Assembly: GCF_000315915.1 (NCBI RefSeq)
Contig: NC_020187.1
Coordinates: 682,001-746,000, forward strand
Length of the DNA stretch: 64,000 bases
Direction of reading: 5' to 3'
From: Henningerozyma blattae CBS 6284
Lineage: Eukaryota; Ascomycota; Saccharomycetes; Saccharomycetales; Saccharomycetaceae
Shown: positions 8,489 to 17,330 of the stretch, one piece after another
How the letters are laid out: each line of letters opens with the position of its first letter
Numbering within the stretch: the first letter of the stretch is position 1
The notes under the pieces: generated by a model
The model's input: only the letters and a program-made list of their open reading frames with translations
Databases searched by the model: none
Told to the model about the DNA's origin: nothing
Translations under genes and position numbers: made by a program

Positions 8489-10366
8489 TTACCTCCCCAA
8501 TTGATTCAAAATAGTTGTTAATTCAGTCGGAGTGTATCTAATATGTTTTCTGGGATGTGTAAATGAATTCTTATATCTGCTGTAAAATCTTTCATACATA
8601 GGCAATACTAAAGAAATAATTTCAGACCTCATAACTTTCTTTAATTCTTCATTTGTGATTTTATAATGTTTAAAATTAGATACAAGAGCTTCGAAACCAT
8701 CATTAAACTTTCTGAATTTTTCTTTAATTTGTTCTTTATCCTTAGATTGAGAAATTTTTCCTGAATTATCAACGAAGACAGAATCCATTAAATTGGCAGT
8801 CAAATCCCTCCAATCCGAAACAATATAATTAATATACCTTTTCTGTAATTTATCCAACCTAGAATGTCCAGTCATTCCTAGTAAAGAATTTAAATCTGAC
8901 TTTTCCACAATTTGTCCTACCATGGCTAAATTAGAAATTAAGAAATTACCAATTTTTGGTTTCAACGTATTTCTTTTACTATTTGGATTAGCAATGTCAG
9001 GTTCCTGATTAGGTAATAATATTTTTTGGGCTCTTCTCTCTAAACTAATGATTAAAGTATCGATACAATCACCTAAAAAGCATGATAGTAAAGACCTCGT
9101 ATCTTTAGGATTGATGTTGATATTTTGAGAAGTATATTCCTTTTCCTTATATGATGATGGTAGCCAATCCTGTCTAGACATATTTTGAATAGCGCCTAGA
9201 ACACCTGTTTGATATTCACTTAATTTTCTTAAACGAGTCATTGTGTCTACAGTTCCTTCAGCAACGCCGTTATCAGCAGGTACTGTAGTCATATTATTAA
9301 CAGTAATGATAATATGTTCAATAACATCCTTGAATATAGATTGGGTAACATTTTGAATATTTTGTGCACTCATTATTAATCGAGTATAATCTTGTAATGG
9401 GGTACCTCTCAATTGTCTTATTACATTATTTACACAATCAATTAATTCAAAACTAAAGACGTCTGCATCTTGTAAATTATTTTTGACATATGTTACATTT
9501 GAATCAAATAAATTACTATAACCGTCCAGAACCGGCTGTATGATACTTTTAAATACAAGAGGTCTAAAATCAGCCTGTTGAGAAAATAAATCATCTACTA
9601 AAGTACTTTCAATCGCTACAAAGCCTAATAAGGCTTGGGAATAATTCATCATACCACTACTACCTTTAGCAAATTTTATACCTTTCGAAGCTGGAATTTG
9701 TTTGGCAAAATTTTCGAGTGAAGAGAGGGATTTCATTATCATTTCACTTCTTTCCTGTACTAATATTCTTTCAATTGTTGGATATTCTGGAGAACTGAAA
9801 AAGTAATCTAAAATAATAGTTAATTCAAGTAAGTGTTCATCTTCAAAATATGGGAAAGGAACTTTCTTGTCCATATATATTTGAGGATCGAAAGGTTTAA
9901 TCAATGAAAGGATTGCTAAAAAATAAGATTTTAATTTATTTTCACTAGATTTGATTAAACTACTCAAATGAGTAAGTATACCACTAAATTCGGAATTTTT
10001 TTGGTCCATTTTGGAACTTGTTTTGATATCTTCCAGCATATCATCGAGTTTATGAATGGCTTGTATATAAGCTTTTAAGCCAACTTTACCAATCCCTTTA
10101 CTCAAAATAATTTCATGCTTGGAAGCTTCATTAGCTAAATCTTTCACTGAAGCAACTGAATTTAAGGCACTTTCGATATTTCTTTGAAGTGTAGCTAGCA
10201 TGTTATTTCTTGATAAAATAGGGGTAAAAAGTTCTCCAGACTGGCCAGTTGTATCCGCAATTTGTACGAGAGATTTATTAATCTGAAGAGATAGCTTGTT
10301 AATCTTTTCAAGATCTCTCGAGAGTACAATAACATCTGCTTCGTCTATATCAATATCACCGATCAT
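8489..10366 (-). CDS. EXO70: Exocyst subunit Exo70
   Basis: This subunit of the octameric exocyst tethers secretory vesicles to the plasma membrane through PI(4,5)P2, Rho3 and Cdc42. The 625-residue product almost equals S. cerevisiae Exo70 (623). The N-terminus (IDIDEADV), the coiled-coil tether with FTPIL and LQRNIESALNSVASVKDLAN, and NQEPDIANPNS are recognisable. The basic C-terminal surface helix (PRKHIRYTPTELTTILNQL) needed for lipid binding is also present. The protein should be a rod of helical bundles. The minus-strand ATG at 10366 matches the family start. It converges on the arrestin gene and shares a 452-bp promoter with TRL1. Confidence 0.97.
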   Translation of the reverse strand: MIGDIDIDEADVIVLSRDLEKINKLSLQINKSLVQIADTTGQSGELFTPILSRNNMLATLQRNIESALNSVASVKDLANEASKHEIILSKGIGKVGLKAYIQAIHKLDDMLEDIKTSSKMDQKNSEFSGILTHLSSLIKSSENKLKSYFLAILSLIKPFDPQIYMDKKVPFPYFEDEHLLELTIILDYFFSSPEYPTIERILVQERSEMIMKSLSSLENFAKQIPASKGIKFAKGSSGMMNYSQALLGFVAIESTLVDDLFSQQADFRPLVFKSIIQPVLDGYSNLFDSNVTYVKNNLQDADVFSFELIDCVNNVIRQLRGTPLQDYTRLIMSAQNIQNVTQSIFKDVIEHIIITVNNMTTVPADNGVAEGTVDTMTRLRKLSEYQTGVLGAIQNMSRQDWLPSSYKEKEYTSQNININPKDTRSLLSCFLGDCIDTLIISLERRAQKILLPNQEPDIANPNSKRNTLKPKIGNFLISNLAMVGQIVEKSDLNSLLGMTGHSRLDKLQKRYINYIVSDWRDLTANLMDSVFVDNSGKISQSKDKEQIKEKFRKFNDGFEALVSNFKHYKITNEELKKVMRSEIISLVLPMYERFYSRYKNSFTHPRKHIRYTPTELTTILNQLGR

Positions 10367-10818
10367 TGTTTGAGAAGGAAGCTAAAGTTTAATGCCGTTA
10401 TCTATTAATAATATACAAAAACTTAGCTCTTCTTATTAAAATCTTCTCTGGAGTACCTTAAAACTTCTGCCTTATTTAAAAATGAGATGTCACTCATTAT
10501 TTGCTATTAAGAGATCAATAAATTTTTAAGTCAATTGTATTCATATATTTCAAATTCCACATTCCTATTATTATGAGATTAAATCTCCGAAAGTGCGGGT
10601 AAATGTGTTTTATGATAAAAAATGCTTAAGATTGTTCATCGAAGAAAGCTAATATATGCTGAAAGATATATTGTAGTACAAAATGCTAGTCAATTGGTTA
10701 TATTTGGAAAGAATTCTATTGCTGCTTTATTATTTTACCCATTCAGAAATTTAGGAATTCACTGTATTACGGGACAAATTTTTCAGCAAATAAATTTTTA
10801 TAAAACCTGCATGGAATC
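10367..10818. other. Divergent promoter of EXO70 and TRL1
   Basis: This 452-bp interval between divergent genes carries a Reb1-type CGGGTAA at 10596-10602. A 66-codon open frame at 10622-10822 ends inside the TRL1 start codon. Its translation shows no family feature, so I do not treat it as a gene. Its last Met begins a three-codon upstream ORF described separately. Confidence 0.6.
10596..10602 (+). promoter_or_regulatory. Reb1-like site CGGGTAA
   Basis: An exact CGGGTAA core lies 217 bp before the TRL1 ATG and 230 bp before the EXO70 ATG. This position in a divergent promoter is typical of a Reb1 nucleosome-excluding site. Seen as sequence only; binding is inferred. Confidence 0.5.
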
Positions 10819-10822
10819 ATGA
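10811..10822 (+). promoter_or_regulatory. Three-codon uORF overlapping the TRL1 start (ATGA)
   Basis: ATG GAA TCA TGA encodes Met-Glu-Ser. Its stop codon TGA (10820-10822) overlaps the TRL1 ATG (10819-10821) in an ATGA arrangement. If transcripts start upstream of 10811, scanning ribosomes would meet this ATG first and could re-initiate or leak to TRL1. The transcription start is unknown. Confidence 0.4.
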
Positions 10823-13335
10823 TATCAGCTGAAGAAGACGTAAAACATCTAGTAAAAGCCCTCTACACAGCTTCAGAACTTCCTTCCAGGGGAAAATCAT
10901 ATAGTATTCAGTGCAATTTATTTCATAGTGATCAAAAAGTTATTAGCTGGAAGTTTAATGAATGGGATTATGGTAAAAACAATATTGTTTTACCATGTGA
11001 AGCACGTGGACTTTTCATCTCTGATGATAAAGAAAATCCAAGAATAATTGCTAGAGGTTATGATAAATTTTTCAGTATTGATGAAGTAGCAAAAACTAAA
11101 TGGGACTGGATCGAAAAAGAAACTAAAGGACCTTATGAAGTTACCTTGAAGACTAATGGTTGCATTATTTTCATTTCAGGTTTAGAAGATGGTTCATTAG
11201 TTGTCTGTTCAAAACATTCAACTGGCCCTCGTGATGATGTTAACAAAAATCATGCGGAAGCAGGTGAATTGAAATTGGTAGAACAACTAGAAAAAATAAA
11301 GATTGATCCAAAAACCCTAGGTGCCAAATTATATGAAAATGATATAACAGCCGTTGCTGAATATTGTGATGACTCATTCGAAGAACATATATTAGCTTAT
11401 AAAGATGATTCTGCAGGGCTATATTTACACGGAATTAATTTAAACAAGCCTAACTTTGAGACATGGCCCATTAATAAAGTTCAAGAATTTGGAGAAAATT
11501 TTGGCTTTAAACCAACTGAGTATGTAATTAAAGAAGACATTAAATCCCTGAAATCATTTTTGGATAATTGTTCTAAAACTGGGAGCTATAATAGTAAAGA
11601 AGTGGAAGGATTTGTCATTAGAACTCATCTATTTTTAGATAATTCAGATTTTTTCTTCAAATTTAAATTTGAAGAACCATATTTAATGTACCGTCAATGG
11701 CGAGAGGTCACAAAAGATTACATTTGTACCAAGTCAAGAGTATCTAGGTTTAAGAAGCATAAGTTTATTACTAATAAGTATCTAGACTATGTCATCCCTA
11801 TATTAGATTCAGATCCTATATTATGTGAACATTATATGTCTGGCTTTGGTATTATTGAATTAAGGAACATGTTTTTAAAATCATATGGGATGACTGGTAT
11901 GGAAATCTTAAGTCATGAAAAATTGCAGGAATTAGAATTGAAAAATGCTATTAATTATGATAAAATTGATGAAAATACAAAGTTTTTAATCTTTCCAGTT
12001 GCTGTCATTGGTTGCGGGAAGACAACCACAGCTCTAACCTTGCAGAACTTATTTCCAAAGTCATGGGGTGTTGTTCAAAATGATGATATAACAGGGAAAG
12101 ATAAATCTGAACTTATGAAAAGATCATTAGCTCTATTGTCTAAACCAGGTATGAAATGCGTTGTTGTTGACAGAAATAACCATCAATTTAGGGAACGAAA
12201 GGAATTATTTTCTTGGCTAGACGAATTAAAAGAAGATTATTTACCCTACGATACTAATATTAAAGTAATTGCATGGTCTTTTGCAACAATTGATAGCCTT
12301 GATATAATAAAAGAGATTACTAAAGAAAGAATATTACAAAGAGGTGATAATCATCAAAGTATAAAACTGAATGAATATGGAGAGCAAAAAACGTTTGGAA
12401 TTATGAGTGGGTTTTGGAAAAGATTACAACCTATTAACTCTAAATCTCCACCGGATGAAATGTTTGATCTTATTATTGAGCTCACTGTATCAAAAGATGA
12501 TTCTTCTTTAAAGAATGCCAAAACTGTTGCCCAAAACCTTCATCTAGAATTTCCAATTTTAATGCCTACTATTCCAACTGACTTGGAATTTAAAGAAGCA
12601 TTTGATAAGGCATTAAGCTATAAGCCTACAGTAAGAAAAAATGTTGGCAATAATAACAAAAGAAACGGAAAAGATAATTCCTATAATTCTGTGAATAAGA
12701 AGAGTGTAAGGAAACCTAATGTACATGCAGTATATTACTCTGCAACTATTGCTGAACAAAATGAACTAATAAATACTGTAGTTAACTTAATTTCAGAATC
12801 TGATATTAATTTGTCCAAAAAGACTTCATTACTTGAATATTTTGATTTAAATAAATATCAGAGGGAATTTCACATTACTTTATCACATGTTTCAAGTGCT
12901 AAAAATGGAACTCAATTTCAAAAAGATATGTGGAGCAGATATCAACAACATTATAAACCAATTTTAAAAAAATTGAAGGACACTCCAATTAAAGAAAATG
13001 TCGATCCAAATGCCTCAAACATTTTATCTATTGATGTTAATGATACACTTAAATTCAAATTAGACAAACTGTATTTTGATGATAAGATAATGACAGCCAC
13101 TGTAAAGGTTGATTCGGAATGTATTTATGATCCTAAGGGAAAATTAATTCCAGGTTTAGGTTGTTCTAATACAGTTCCTCACATCACTGTTTGCATTTTG
13201 CTAGAAGGTACTAAACCGTTTTATTCAAACACGTTGTGCGACTCTGTATTGGCTAACGGTGTAGTTGACGGCATATACTGTATTAAGTTCAATGATCCAA
13301 AAGAATACAATGCTGCAGTTCGAATTAACTTATAA
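10819..13335 (+). CDS. TRL1: tRNA ligase Trl1
   Basis: This is a trifunctional RNA ligase that joins tRNA halves after intron removal and splices HAC1 mRNA in the unfolded protein response. Three modules are in order. The N-terminal adenylyltransferase has its nucleotidyl-lysine in KTNG (Lys111), and ISWKFNEWDYGKN and GFVIRTH are also conserved. The polynucleotide kinase has a P-loop GCGKTTT at about 398-404. The C-terminal cyclic phosphodiesterase has two HxT motifs: HITLSHV near 685 and HITVCIL near 787. The length is 838 residues against 827 in S. cerevisiae. A Lys/Asn-rich linker (about 612-635) separates kinase and phosphodiesterase. All catalytic signatures are present, so it should be active. 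Confidence 0.97.
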   Translation: MISAEEDVKHLVKALYTASELPSRGKSYSIQCNLFHSDQKVISWKFNEWDYGKNNIVLPCEARGLFISDDKENPRIIARGYDKFFSIDEVAKTKWDWIEKETKGPYEVTLKTNGCIIFISGLEDGSLVVCSKHSTGPRDDVNKNHAEAGELKLVEQLEKIKIDPKTLGAKLYENDITAVAEYCDDSFEEHILAYKDDSAGLYLHGINLNKPNFETWPINKVQEFGENFGFKPTEYVIKEDIKSLKSFLDNCSKTGSYNSKEVEGFVIRTHLFLDNSDFFFKFKFEEPYLMYRQWREVTKDYICTKSRVSRFKKHKFITNKYLDYVIPILDSDPILCEHYMSGFGIIELRNMFLKSYGMTGMEILSHEKLQELELKNAINYDKIDENTKFLIFPVAVIGCGKTTTALTLQNLFPKSWGVVQNDDITGKDKSELMKRSLALLSKPGMKCVVVDRNNHQFRERKELFSWLDELKEDYLPYDTNIKVIAWSFATIDSLDIIKEITKERILQRGDNHQSIKLNEYGEQKTFGIMSGFWKRLQPINSKSPPDEMFDLIIELTVSKDDSSLKNAKTVAQNLHLEFPILMPTIPTDLEFKEAFDKALSYKPTVRKNVGNNNKRNGKDNSYNSVNKKSVRKPNVHAVYYSATIAEQNELINTVVNLISESDINLSKKTSLLEYFDLNKYQREFHITLSHVSSAKNGTQFQKDMWSRYQQHYKPILKKLKDTPIKENVDPNASNILSIDVNDTLKFKLDKLYFDDKIMTATVKVDSECIYDPKGKLIPGLGCSNTVPHITVCILLEGTKPFYSNTLCDSVLANGVVDGIYCIKFNDPKEYNAAVRINL

Positions 13336-13551
13336 TAATATTTACTTTATTGCATAAGCATATAATCTAAAAACTTTACAAAATATAAATAATATTTGCA
13401 TATATTAATAATGATACATGTATGTAGTATTGTGTTCCTTTATAATTAAGATGATACAAATACAGAATTACAAATACGTCAAATGGTTTTGAATCTACGC
13501 AATAATATATTACTTCAATTATTGTTTAAAGTAATAACTCTATAAAATCTG

Positions 13552-14616
13552 TTAAAATTCTGCTAATTCTATGAGTAGTTGTCCAGTTGCAGTATGTAGA
13601 ATTGAACTCTGATTTTCTAAAGCTGAGTATTGTAAACTAATTTTTGAATTTTCTAACTTTGTTTTTCGAATTAAATCACTCAAAATATCATCAAGAGAAT
13701 CTTCAGGATCTTCAGAAAAAGTTTCAGATCCTGTAGACTTAAAAAGTATCGGTAAAGAAGGGACACTCTCTACCTCTTTTATATTGGCAGAATTTTTTAA
13801 CGCTCGGATTTCCCAATCTTCATTCTCTTGACTGTCATATTTACTATTTCTTTCAATAGCCTTTTTGATTTGTTCTTTTCTTTCAATGGATTGCTTTACT
13901 CTTTCGTTATCTGTTAAAGCTAGCCTTGCATCATCAAATTCTTCTACGTTAAATTCGTGAGATCCCCACTCAGTATCTTTCTCATTGCTTTTTTTTACAC
14001 CTCCTGTGTTTTTAATATTCTCTAAAATTTCCAATTTATCATCATTATCCAACAATTTTAAGTAATCTTTTTCTTTGAAATTCTCTGATGAGTTAGGAAG
14101 CTGTCGCCTCATTGCTCTTTCCTCCTTTATAGATTTAATTTCTTCTAGATTAGGTAAGTAATATGAAGTGCCATTATCTTTGTTACCATTAGATGGTACA
14201 TATATTTCTTTTATATCTTCCATATCTTCCATATCTTCCATGTCTTCTAAATTTAATACATTTATTTCTGATATTTTTTAAATTTCAAATCACTATATGC
14301 TGAAACAGATGAAGTATTTTCTGTTTCATTTTTATTTTGATAAGGTTTTAAGTTATCTTCAGTATTTTCAAATGATTTATCAATTTTTTTTTATTTTTAG
14401 GGATTTAATTTTGATCGGGAGACCACTTCGTTCAGTGTTATAGTCATCTTGCTGATTAGCTGTATCATCATAATCATCTTCAATATCTAGGGTTGGTTTT
14501 AACTTTATCTTTGCTTTTATCTTTATTTTTGGAACATCATTGTTATCATTCACTTGGTCATCAAAATTGGTAGAAGTAGTAGGTAATTTTATTTTATTGC
14601 GTCTTCTGATACTCAT
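13552..14616 (-). CDS. NTR2: Spliceosome-disassembly factor Ntr2, interrupted by two apparent frameshifts
   Basis: Ntr2 works with Ntr1 and the helicase Prp43 to take apart post-catalytic spliceosomes. The N-terminal piece (from ATG at 14616, starting MSIRRRNKIKLP) stops at 14380. The C-terminal piece (DYLKLLDNDDKLEILENIK, ALTDNE) is open from before 14241 to 13552. Reading continues through both if one A is removed from a nine-A run (plus-strand T9 at 14384-14392) and one A is added to a six-A run (T6 at 14274-14279). The two shifts compensate, giving about 354 residues against 322 in S. cerevisiae. No GT...TACTAAC...AG intron fits. Sequencing error is the simplest explanation, as NTR2 is essential in S. 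cerevisiae. That gene sits on chromosome XI, next to ALY1. Confidence 0.85.
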
Positions 14617-14927
14617 TATAATTTAAAATTATAAATTATTTGGGAGACTTAAAGTTTAATAATATTTTGTTGTTAATCATTGTTTATCAAATATATTAAT
14701 CTGTCTTATAAAATTTCAATGATTGATAAATTATAAATCTTTATAATGGTATCGAAATTTTAAGGCGGTGCTAAAATCTGAAAATAACGCGTTGGTCCTA
14801 TGTAAATAAAAGTATGAAAAAAAGAAAAGGCTTTAATATATTAATCATGGAATAATTCAAGATATATGTTGTTTAATTTTTAATAAAAGATCACAAAGTA
14901 ATATAATTAGCTATCATAAAAAAAGTC
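14617..14927. other. Divergent promoter of NTR2 and GWT1
   Basis: This 311-bp AT-rich interval contains one MluI cell-cycle box core, ACGCGT, at 14787-14792. No open frame of note or RNA gene is visible. Confidence 0.5.
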
Positions 14928-16427
14928 ATGTCGACTTTAAAAGAACGTAAAGAAGAATTTGTTTCTGGCTTAGACGGTGGATCTATAGAAGAAATTAACC
15001 TGGTTACCTCTGTTTCATTAGTTTCCTATGTTTGCTGGTATCTGTACTCTGATAATAGAAATAGTATATGGTTAGATTTCGTATTAAATTGGATTTCTAT
15101 GTTATTATCAATTACAAAATATTCGGATAACATTGTCCTATTAAACCTACTGCTTATTGTACCAGCAGTCATATTTAACGCCAATAATATCAAGAATAAA
15201 TTGTTCAAGAAGCAAAATTCAAATAAAATTCAGAAAAATGATGAAATAAAGGATTTTGCATTACCAAAGATTCCATTCCTTACTGCATACCGTAGCAGTA
15301 TGCTGGTTATTACTATGATTGCTATTTTGGCTGTTGATTTTCAGATTTTCCCTCGTAGATTTGCCAAGGTAGAGACTTGGGGAACATCACTAATGGATTT
15401 AGGTGTTGGTTCATTTGTATTTAGTAATGGTATTGTCGCAGCTAGAAGTTTATTGAAAGATAAGATGAGTCCAAATGGCAAAAACCCCTTATTTCAGCGA
15501 ATTATTGTTTCATTTAGATCAGGTGGAACATTACTAGTTATAGGATTACTAAGAACATATTTTGTTAAAAATTTAGAATATCAAGAGCATGTTACAGAGT
15601 ACGGCGTTCATTGGAATTTCTTCTTAACCCTTGCATTTCTACCACCTGCTTTAGTTCTTGTTGATCCTATAGCAGAATTCATTCCAAGGGTTTTAATAGC
15701 CCTCGGTATTGGATTAACCTATGAATTTTGTCAATTGTATAACGAGGGCCAACTATTGAAGTTTATGATTCTAGGTCCTAGAACTAATATATTCAATTCT
15801 AATAGAGAAGGTATTCTTTCATTTTTTGGATATTGCTCTATCTTTTTACTTGGTCAAAGTACTGGATTTTATATCCTCGGTAATGCACCAACTAAAAATA
15901 ATCTTTATAAACCATCAGTAGATATCCTTTTGAATGGTTCATCTACCAAACAATCTAGGAGATCTAACATCAAAAACAATCAACAGAAAAGCATTAGCAC
16001 ATGGGATAGATTAACTACTGTAACACCAATTGCAGGGCTATTACTTTCATCATTGATCTCAATTGCTATATATCAAATCATTATGGCATACCACCCTTAT
16101 AATATATCTCGAAGATTTGCCAATTTACCATACTGTAGTTGGGTTGTTGCATACAATCTAAGCTTTTTATCAATGTACTGCCTAATAGGTAACTTATTGG
16201 GCAATGATGACTATGATTCTAAAGTCCCAATTACATTGGAAGCATGTAATAGAAACGGGTTGATCATGTTTTTGTTGAGTAACGTTACCACAGGGGTTGT
16301 CAATATGATGATACCAACTATAGATTCCACTGACATCGAAGCATTGGCCATTTTAATTGCGTATTCTCTCTTTTTATGTGGTGTTTCTATGATTCTTTTT
16401 AAGAAAGGATGGTTCATCAAAATATAA
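14928..16427 (+). CDS. GWT1: GPI-inositol acyltransferase Gwt1
   Basis: This ER membrane enzyme transfers a fatty acyl chain to the inositol of glucosaminyl-phosphatidylinositol, an early step of GPI-anchor synthesis (PIG-W family). The product is 499 residues against 490 in S. cerevisiae. It opens with MSTLKERKEEFVSGLDGGS and has about a dozen hydrophobic segments spread along its length. Conserved loops include FPRRFAKVETWGTSLMDLGVGS, of which the RF-K-ETWG core near residue 140-155 is diagnostic. NREGILSFFGY near 290 and RRFANLPYCSWVVAYN near 392 are also conserved. The neighbour TOK1 follows in the same orientation, as in the chromosome X gene order. Confidence 0.96.
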   Translation: MSTLKERKEEFVSGLDGGSIEEINLVTSVSLVSYVCWYLYSDNRNSIWLDFVLNWISMLLSITKYSDNIVLLNLLLIVPAVIFNANNIKNKLFKKQNSNKIQKNDEIKDFALPKIPFLTAYRSSMLVITMIAILAVDFQIFPRRFAKVETWGTSLMDLGVGSFVFSNGIVAARSLLKDKMSPNGKNPLFQRIIVSFRSGGTLLVIGLLRTYFVKNLEYQEHVTEYGVHWNFFLTLAFLPPALVLVDPIAEFIPRVLIALGIGLTYEFCQLYNEGQLLKFMILGPRTNIFNSNREGILSFFGYCSIFLLGQSTGFYILGNAPTKNNLYKPSVDILLNGSSTKQSRRSNIKNNQQKSISTWDRLTTVTPIAGLLLSSLISIAIYQIIMAYHPYNISRRFANLPYCSWVVAYNLSFLSMYCLIGNLLGNDDYDSKVPITLEACNRNGLIMFLLSNVTTGVVNMMIPTIDSTDIEALAILIAYSLFLCGVSMILFKKGWFIKI

Positions 16428-17326
16428 CTTATTTAAATGTTTATGTACTACTATAATGCCCTCTGCATAAGATAACTAATACTTTCATTAGAAGCTGGCT
16501 TTGAAGTAACCTAGTGAGCCCTATATTCCATATAATCAATCAATATCGACCATACATTTAAGCATTCTTTTTACATTACCTTTCGGGTAGTATTTGTCAG
16601 AAAAACCTTTTTAGAGATATGATCTAACAAGTTAATAGCAAATCAAGTCTCTAGAGATGTAATATTTCAATAACACTGGTAAACGGCGCTATCAAAAATG
16701 TGATTAATTCCATATTAATCTAATATCAATCTAATCTTTTTTTTTGTCTTTTCCAATTCACGTTTTCATCCAAACATCACTTGATAACCGAAAAAGTTTA
16801 TTTCTTTCTAAAAACGGACGTAAAAATCAATACTCAACAGTAAATATTACAAGAATAAATATTTACATATTTACAATTTACTTAAGCAGAGGGTTCGCAA
16901 TTCAAATTAGCAAAAAATAGCGAACTCGTACATACAATATACGCCAATTAATAGTTAGCCTCTTTATTTTTCACCAAGCCGTAGTTTTAGAATATTAAAC
17001 TTATTTGCAAATTGAGTTATAAATACCTATATTTTAGCATATTTGAGTTTTCCTGAGATCTTCATAGCATAAAAAAGTAAACTGACAAAAAGTAGGAAAA
17101 TCAAGAATACGTAAAAAACTGAGATTGAAAAACAACAACAACATAGTATACTAATATACATAAAAAAGGGGTATTGTTTTAGACATTATAAGCTGTGATA
17201 TTCATCTATATAAAAAATTAAGTAAACTAAGGAAAGGACAAAAACTTACAGATAAATATACATATATATTTATCAAGATTGAACTATACTATATTCTATA
17301 TGGTGTAAGCAGAAGAATATGAAAAT
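16428..17326. other. GWT1-TOK1 intergenic region
   Basis: Nearly 900 bp with no open frame of note. The 3' half is an A-rich leader with CAA repeats and short (TA) runs. Just before TOK1 lie two minimal uORFs, listed separately. Nothing else could be identified. Confidence 0.5.
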
Positions 17327-17330
17327 ATGA
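17300..17330 (+). promoter_or_regulatory. Two minimal uORFs before TOK1, the second overlapping its start
   Basis: ATG GTG TAA (17300-17308) is followed by ATG AAA ATA TGA (17319-17330). The second uORF's stop overlaps the TOK1 ATG (17327-17329) as ATGA. Such short uORFs can lower initiation or make it depend on re-initiation. The effect depends on where the mRNA begins, which is not visible. Confidence 0.45.

Noticed and set aside
10622..10822. 66-codon open frame upstream of TRL1 as a gene
   Set aside because: It is AT-rich, shows no family feature and lies in the divergent promoter. Only its last ATG, a possible uORF, is of interest.
14280..14400. An intron explaining the NTR2 break
   Set aside because: No GTATGT-like donor or TACTAAC-like branch point lies on the minus strand, while simple homopolymer changes restore the frame.
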